Below, piece by piece: positions 59,648-64,000 of a DNA stretch of 64,000 nt. Both the position numbers and the translations under genes were made by a program. Every line of letters begins with the position of its first letter. Within the stretch, counting starts at the first letter, position 1. The notes under the pieces are model-generated. The model did not search any database. It worked only from the letters and a program-made list of their open reading frames with translations, and was not told the origin of the DNA. Origin of the DNA: an uncultured Collinsella sp. (GTDB lineage Bacteria; Actinomycetota; Coriobacteriia; Coriobacteriales; Coriobacteriaceae); the NCBI GenBank assembly GCA_900541475.1, contig UQJV01000004.1:1-64000 (forward strand), in the 5' to 3' direction.

Positions 59648-59651
59648 TAAA

Positions 59652-59870
59652 TTATTTGCTCAGACACTCTTCGAAAGCTCGTTTTTCACTCTGAGTAAAA
59701 TGCCCTTCCCAGTCAGTCCACGAACAGGAAGGCAACTCACAACGAGCGGAGTCGAAGCCCTCTACCGTCGGTCGCTCAAAATGCACGATAACCTTTTCGA
59801 TATCGCCATCTGTAATCAGGTCAGAATGAATGACCTCGGTACCATCTTCGAATGTCATATACGGGTACAT
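59652..59870 (-). CDS. Hypothetical small acidic protein
   Basis: A protein of 72 aa starting YPYMTFEDGTEVIHSDLITDG and ending near CSWTDWEGHFTQSEKRAFEECLSK. It has no signal, membrane helix or known motif. GAGGTGG lies 7 nt before the ATG at 59870; the longer frame to 60125 has no site and unrelated composition. It precedes the peptide operon on the same strand, but the likely promoter and operator lie between. Confidence 0.55.
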   Translation of the reverse strand: MYPYMTFEDGTEVIHSDLITDGDIEKVIVHFERPTVEGFDSARCELPSCSWTDWEGHFTQSEKRAFEECLSK

Positions 59871-60044
59871 CACGTAAACCACCTCGCAATAGTAAATCCA
59901 GTTTAGCATCAAGCTATTGCACCAAAGACAGCAGGCCCCCTTGATGAGTTGATGGTATCTGTTAAATGTCACGTACGATTCACATCTGGTGGGTACCCTG
60001 ATGGCTACACGAAACGAAGTAGATTTACACCGGGAGGACCCCGT

Positions 60045-60998
60045 ATGACAACCAAGTACACCGACGCGCCGCGCACGCGCGTCATGACGCCGGCATCGCT
60101 CAACAACGGCGTGCACGAGAACCATTCCATCGGACAGACCATGGCCATCGCGCCCAAAAAGGGCCTGTTCGATGACATTTCCATTCCCCAGATCATCGCC
60201 GGCGCCGCAGCTGCCGCCACGAGCGTGGCGCTTGCTTCAAAGATCGGCATTGCCGGCTCGGTGATTGGTGCCGCTGTGAGCTCAGTCATCACTGTTGTGT
60301 CCTCGCAGGTCTACCGCCACTTTATCTCTGCCAGCGCCGAAGCCCTCAAAGGTACGCACGCCGCCAACGACTACCCTGCCGGCGCCTATGAGCCCGTTGA
60401 GTTGAATGCCGAGGAGCACCTGGGCGGCGCCGCGACTACGCAGGAGATGCGCCAGATTGCGGGGCGCGCGACCACGGCGCGCGTCGCCCCCAACAGCCTG
60501 CGCGCCAAGGCGGCGGCAGAGCGCAGCCAGACGCAGAAGAAGGTTATCGTCTTCTCGATCGCCATCGCCATCGTCGCGGTCATCGCTTGCGCCGGCGCCA
60601 TCCTTGTCACCACTGCCGGTGAGGGCCTGGGCGAGCGCCCCGAGCCAATCCTTTCGTCGCGCACGACCGAGAGCGATGCAAATGGCAACACCCAGTCGCA
60701 GGATCAGCAGGCACAGACGGACGATACGCAAGACAGTTCTACCTCTGCCAATTCGTCCTCGAACACCCAAAACCAATCGCAGGGCGTCGATTCCTCTGCG
60801 AACAACAGCGGCACGCAATCCGGCACGACTGACTCAAGTCAAACGACTGACGGCTCTCAACCGAGCACGGGCGACCAGGCGAATGGCAATACACCGAGTA
60901 CGGGATCTACCGACAACAGCAACACCAACAGCTCGAGCGGAACCGCGTCCGGCACGGCATCTGACAGTTCAAGCCAAGGCGCGACATCGGGCAACTAG
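60045..60998 (+). CDS. Membrane protein with Ser/Thr/Asn/Gln-rich C-terminal tail
   Basis: A protein of 317 aa. An N-terminal glycine/alanine-rich stretch (IPQIIAGAAAAATSVALASKIGIAGSVIGAAVSSVITVVSS) resembles one membrane hairpin. A second hydrophobic segment (KKVIVFSIAIAIVAVIACAGAILVTT) lies near residue 180. The last 110 residues are almost only Ser, Thr, Asn, Gln, Gly and Asp, a flexible surface-exposed tail. No family is recognised. GGGAGG precedes the ATG at 60045. Confidence 0.7.
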   Translation: MTTKYTDAPRTRVMTPASLNNGVHENHSIGQTMAIAPKKGLFDDISIPQIIAGAAAAATSVALASKIGIAGSVIGAAVSSVITVVSSQVYRHFISASAEALKGTHAANDYPAGAYEPVELNAEEHLGGAATTQEMRQIAGRATTARVAPNSLRAKAAAERSQTQKKVIVFSIAIAIVAVIACAGAILVTTAGEGLGERPEPILSSRTTESDANGNTQSQDQQAQTDDTQDSSTSANSSSNTQNQSQGVDSSANNSGTQSGTTDSSQTTDGSQPSTGDQANGNTPSTGSTDNSNTNSSSGTASGTASDSSSQGATSGN

Positions 60999-61032
60999 GC
61001 ACATTTGCCTCTCATAGATAACCGACCTGTAT

Positions 61033-61067
61033 AACGGGCGCGAATCGACAGCGGTTCGCGCCCGTTT
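61033..61067 (+). terminator. Terminator after the Ser/Thr-rich membrane protein
   Basis: AACGGGCGCGAA and TTCGCGCCCGTTT pair around 10 nt. Confidence 0.88.
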
Positions 61068-61110
61068 GCCTTGGGCGCCGCCATGGCGAGCGCCATGCGA
61101 TGGTAAGATG

Positions 61111-61126
61111 CTTTACATGTGTAAAG
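61111..61126. promoter_or_regulatory. Perfect 16-bp palindrome in front of the gene at 61139
   Basis: CTTTACATGTGTAAAG reads as two TTTACA half-sites. It lies between a TAAGAT -10-like element (61104) and the AGAGGAG ribosome-binding site, so a protein bound here would block transcription, or in RNA it would sit beside the ribosome site. Confidence 0.45.
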
Positions 61127-61138
61127 AGGAGATTTGCC

Positions 61139-62446
61139 ATGAGCAAGACAATAGTTAGGCCCACGCTTTCACTGGGCAACCACATCTATCTGTATCGCCT
61201 GCTGCGCGATGCGATTGGATGCGGCAAGCAAACGTTTATGACGCAGGTCGAAGAGGCGCTCGCCGCTGGCGACATGACCGCTTATGACCTGGGCTTCGAA
61301 TCCACGCGCGAGCTGCTCGAAGAGCTTGACGACTGCATTAAGCTGACCGTCTTTAAGGGCGGTCGCCTGTATGCCACCGTCATCGCCAACGAGGCCTGGG
61401 ATGCCGCCCTTGCCAAGGGCGAGGACAAGCCCAAGACCGCCAAGGGCGCTAAGCAGTCCTACAAAAAGAAAAAGCGCGGTGAGAAGGACCTCAAGGCTGT
61501 GCGCCCCAAGCACGTTAAGCGTCCCGAACCAGAAGCCGCGGTTGAAGCTGTGCCGGAGCCCGAGCCCGAGACAGAGATCGAAGTCGCTATTGAGGTGGCA
61601 GCAGAAGCCGAAACCGAAATCGCCGCCATGACCGATCCCGAAGTCATGCCAGAGCAGGAAGCCGCTGTGGAGCTCAACGAGGCATCCAAGTCGACAACCG
61701 AAGAGGCGGCTGGCCAGCCCGAGGCGCCCGTGTTCCAGAACCACGATGTCTTTGGCGACAACACCGAGGACAATCAGTCCGACGAGCTCGCGGATCAAGA
61801 TGCTGCCGAGGCAACACCGGAGCCCGAGGCGCCCCAGCCTGCCATCTCGCTCACGGTTGTCTACGACCCCGAGAACGCCAACGCCGGCATCACCACCATG
61901 GTATCCACGCCGGTCGAGGCCAAGCCGAACGTCGAGGCAGAGGACACTCCGCAGGCCGATGCCAAAACCGGGACCGAAGACACGTCCATCTCCGTGGAAC
62001 CGACAGATTCCATAGCTAAGCCAGAAGCGGCATCTGAGTCTGCACCTGTCATTGAGTCCGCATCCGCACCCGCCTGTGACCAGGCTCCCACACCTGCACC
62101 GACTCCGGTCCCCAATTCAGCACCGGCCCCCGCTCCCGCAGCACCGACCATCCCCGGGGACTTCCCCATCGATTTCGCGACCGAGGTCTTCTGCCCTAGC
62201 CCGCTGCTGCACCAGCTGTCGACTTATCTCCCCTACGGCGCTGACACCCTCGGCATCGTCGGCGAGTACTACTGGATCGCTCGCGAGCGCGGTACCATCG
62301 AGGCCGGCCGTAACCGCGCGTGCTTCCCCCTGCGCTACACACAGGCCGGCAAACGCCACGAAGTCACCGTACGCATTCGCCGCAACACCACCGGCGGCCT
62401 CGGAGCCACCTGGGCCATCGACAAGGTCGAAGCCCCGGTCGAGTAA
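61139..62446 (+). CDS. Hypothetical protein with long acidic Pro/Glu linker
   Basis: A protein of 435 aa. Residues 1-90 form a compact helical/beta domain (GNHIYLYRLLRDAIGCGKQTFMTQVEEALAAGDMTAYDLGFESTRELLEELD). A very basic stretch follows (SYKKKKRGEKDLKAVRPKHVKRP), then about 220 residues rich in Glu, Ala and Pro. The C-terminal 95 residues form a second compact domain (DFPIDFATEVFCPSPLLHQLSTYLPYG... to ATWAIDKVEAPVE). The layout looks like a two-domain binding protein with a flexible arm. Function is unknown. AGAGGAG precedes the ATG. Confidence 0.75.
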   Translation: MSKTIVRPTLSLGNHIYLYRLLRDAIGCGKQTFMTQVEEALAAGDMTAYDLGFESTRELLEELDDCIKLTVFKGGRLYATVIANEAWDAALAKGEDKPKTAKGAKQSYKKKKRGEKDLKAVRPKHVKRPEPEAAVEAVPEPEPETEIEVAIEVAAEAETEIAAMTDPEVMPEQEAAVELNEASKSTTEEAAGQPEAPVFQNHDVFGDNTEDNQSDELADQDAAEATPEPEAPQPAISLTVVYDPENANAGITTMVSTPVEAKPNVEAEDTPQADAKTGTEDTSISVEPTDSIAKPEAASESAPVIESASAPACDQAPTPAPTPVPNSAPAPAPAAPTIPGDFPIDFATEVFCPSPLLHQLSTYLPYGADTLGIVGEYYWIARERGTIEAGRNRACFPLRYTQAGKRHEVTVRIRRNTTGGLGATWAIDKVEAPVE

Positions 62447-62487
62447 AAAACGGCCTCGGATAGCCAATTGACCATCCGAGGCCGTTT
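62445..62487. terminator. Bidirectional terminator between convergent genes
   Basis: AAACGGCCTCGGAT and ATCCGAGGCCGTTT pair around 12 nt, with A and T runs on the outside. Confidence 0.93.
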
Positions 62488-62500
62488 GAATTCAGGCCTT

Positions 62501-62893
62501 TTAGTTGTCATCGGCGCATATAGACACCAGAGAAGCAAGCTCATCCTCAAGTTGCGGAGCAAAGTATCTAAAAGAAACCTGCGCTCCGGTCGGTATCGAC
62601 TCAATCATATTCGCAGCATTATCTGAAACTCGGTACGATGCAGTTTCACCTGTCTTCAAATCCTCTATTGAGCAGACAGCGTCTTCAGCATCAATCGACC
62701 TAAGCACGCCTTTTCCTTGTAACATCACATCGGCATGCCCGCCAGCTATTTCTAATGAACCTGAGTCTGTCGCAGTCACTTCTCCGGAACCTCCGCGCGA
62801 TATCTCTTCCTTTGTTGAACAGCCCACCAATGAAGCCATCAGCACCAAAGACAGAGCTAGACGAATCGCCCTACTTCGAAAAAGTCGTTCCAT
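62501..62893 (-). CDS. Lipoprotein paired with the protease gene
   Basis: A protein of about 130 aa with a lipoprotein signal (IRLALSLVLMASLVGC, Cys at residue 25 from this start) and a beta-rich mature part (SLEIAGGHADVMLQGKGVLRS, SYRVSDNAANMIESIPTGAQVSFRYF). There is no known family. Its start is uncertain (62893, 62905 or 62920; none has a strong site). It overlaps the end of the protease gene by about 23 nt, so the two are translated together and may interact, like an inhibitor or chaperone for a secreted protease. Confidence 0.7.
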   Translation of the reverse strand: MERLFRSRAIRLALSLVLMASLVGCSTKEEISRGGSGEVTATDSGSLEIAGGHADVMLQGKGVLRSIDAEDAVCSIEDLKTGETASYRVSDNAANMIESIPTGAQVSFRYFAPQLEDELASLVSICADDN

Positions 62894-63998
62894 AAGTCCA
62901 CGCATAATAGCTCTGATCATACTTCAGGAAGGATAAAGATGAATTCCAGCCGTCCGCTATGCCAATCATCTGCCTTGTCTCTCCAGTTTTCTTACCAGTA
63001 AGTGTGGCGTAAGCCTCCGCTGTTACAGAATGGGCTGATCCGTTGTACAAACTCGCATGTAAAACATTCGGTCTATTAGAGTTAATCTCATTTTGAATGC
63101 TCGCGATAGCCGGAGAGGAGACAGTGCGGGCGATAAGAGTACTTCCTCTGCTTGCGCAGTAATTTGTAAACCCCGTTGCACAGGTTGATATCGGCGTTCC
63201 GCCCAAAACAACGCCGGGAACAGTCTGTTCTTCATCGGAAAGAGCATGGGTATTGGTGTAATTCCATATCTGCATATATTGCGAAGGGTCGCTATATAAA
63301 TTGGCAATGCCATACAGTTCCGCAACGTTCGAAAAAGCTGTCACCATACAAGCATAGTGGGCAGTAAGCCTCTTAATCTCGCTTTCATCATATGACATAA
63401 ACTGAGAAATGGAACGAAATCCAGATACTGTGTAATCCTGCATTTGAGTTGCGTAAATTACGACATCGTTCCAGCTTGAAGGTTTATTCGATAAAACGAC
63501 AGGCCGTCCTTCTATGGAAACAGCCGGGATTGTTCTTCCGCAATTTGTTGTTATTGAACCGTCCAAAGATTGCACACCGAATTCGAATGGATTGATCATT
63601 ACGACTGGGTTATTGAAAGAATAAGACTCAACACCAAGATCTCCTCCCCGATCCATAGGGCTGACTAAGCCGTCTCCAAAACGATATCCCGTAAGTATTT
63701 CATCATCTGAAGCATCTAAAACCAAATAGCCCGCGGCTCTATTGAATGTCACAACCGGAACAATGTAGCCAAGCGGGGACCCATCAACGTCTACAAAAGG
63801 AATAGGATCAGAAGGCGTATACGAAGAGCCGAGGAGTCCCTTTATATATTTATCGGCAAGCTCTTGCGCAATTTCTGAAGTAAATTGTATCTACTCACCA
63901 TCAATATTGCCCGTCGAAGCAAAAACCTCTTTCGGACGTGCGGCTAAGGCGACAATTGAAGACGCGACAAGTTGCAGAAAACGACGACGCGAAAGCAT
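62871..63998 (-). pseudogene. Tat-exported papain-like protease with an in-frame amber stop
   Basis: A single frame of about 375 codons starts MLSRRRFLQLVASSIVALAA (twin-arginine-type signal, ATG at 63998) but has TAG at 63893-63891, codon 36. Beyond it the frame continues through a streptopain-like propeptide (DVDGSPLGYIVPVVTFNRAAGYLVLDASDDE) and a papain-fold domain with a likely catalytic Cys in AHYACMVTAFSNVAELYG and His in GSAHSVTAEAYATLTG. Only one stop interrupts the frame. It may be a recent null allele. Translation might start at the GTG 63752 without a signal. The 5' end lies at the window edge. Confidence 0.7.
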
Positions 63999-64000
63999 AT

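Noticed and set aside
1..64000. Search by eye for tRNA, rRNA, CRISPR arrays and prophage genes.
   Set aside because: No cloverleaf with a GGTTCGANTCC arm, no regular direct repeat-spacer pattern and no phage structural genes were seen. A tRNA-finding program would settle the first point.

Overview
The window is GC-rich chromosomal DNA of an anaerobic, fermentative actinobacterium. The gene mix best fits the Coriobacteriia, probably a Collinsella-like gut species. This is inferred from gene content: an arginine deiminase system with a YfcC-type transporter, pta with two acetate kinases, L-lactate dehydrogenase, a dapH-type lysine/DAP operon, and secreted proteins with Pro/Ala/Glu-rich or Ser/Thr-rich tails. 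No comparison to databases was possible. No tRNA, rRNA, CRISPR array, prophage or transposase is visible.

Layout. Positions 1-5.2 kb carry xerD, pyrG, a small winged-helix regulator and a DUF1846 protein, all on the minus strand. 5.5-13 kb is an arginine catabolism locus on the minus strand: YfcC-type transporter, ornithine carbamoyltransferase, and two nucleotide-identical arginine deiminase genes separated by an aminotransferase. 13-20 kb (plus strand) holds ppk, an RlmD-type rRNA methyltransferase, a DJ-1 protein, maf and a P1 peptidase. 20-26.4 kb holds a glycosyltransferase with UDP-galactopyranose mutase, then pta facing two tandem ackA paralogues. 26.5-32 kb holds HIT, xseB/xseA, a YugP-type metallopeptidase, ribonuclease D, a lipid kinase and a 30-residue membrane peptide. 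32-39.4 kb holds a surface C69 dipeptidase, an ECF transporter operon headed by a Trp-codon leader peptide and attenuator (so probably a tryptophan transporter), and a coiled-coil lysozyme-like secreted protein. 39.4-43 kb holds a Ser/Thr kinase with an HTH protein, small membrane proteins and a higBA toxin-antitoxin pair. 43-48.4 kb is the DAP/lysine region: a divergent M20 deacetylase, a lysine riboswitch, a fused lysA-dapA gene, dapB and dapH. 48.6-55.5 kb holds NdpA-type and DUF2974 proteins, ldh, a class I aminotransferase and nadE. 55.6-59.6 kb is an AT-rich island. 59.6-64 kb holds hypothetical secreted or cytoplasmic proteins, a lipoprotein and a Tat-type papain-like protease with an in-frame amber codon.

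The most striking system is the AT-rich operon at 55.6-59.6 kb: a DUF2087 protein, an MFS exporter, a cobalamin-binding-type radical SAM enzyme and a 36-residue peptide ending in Phe-Cys-His, closed by a strong terminator. It has the form of a small RiPP (ribosomally made, post-translationally modified peptide) cluster with its own exporter. It resembles no family I can name.

A second notable signal is a dispersed structured element of about 150-200 bp, present three times (5.5, 29.6 and 48.4 kb). Its stems differ in sequence but keep pairing in every copy, which is strong evidence for a conserved folded RNA or DNA hairpin. Other notable points are 21-bp-phased CCGTTC site pairs in front of both arcA copies, a translational lysine riboswitch, a hairpin that buries a Shine-Dalgarno sequence, and very long nested hairpins between convergent genes.
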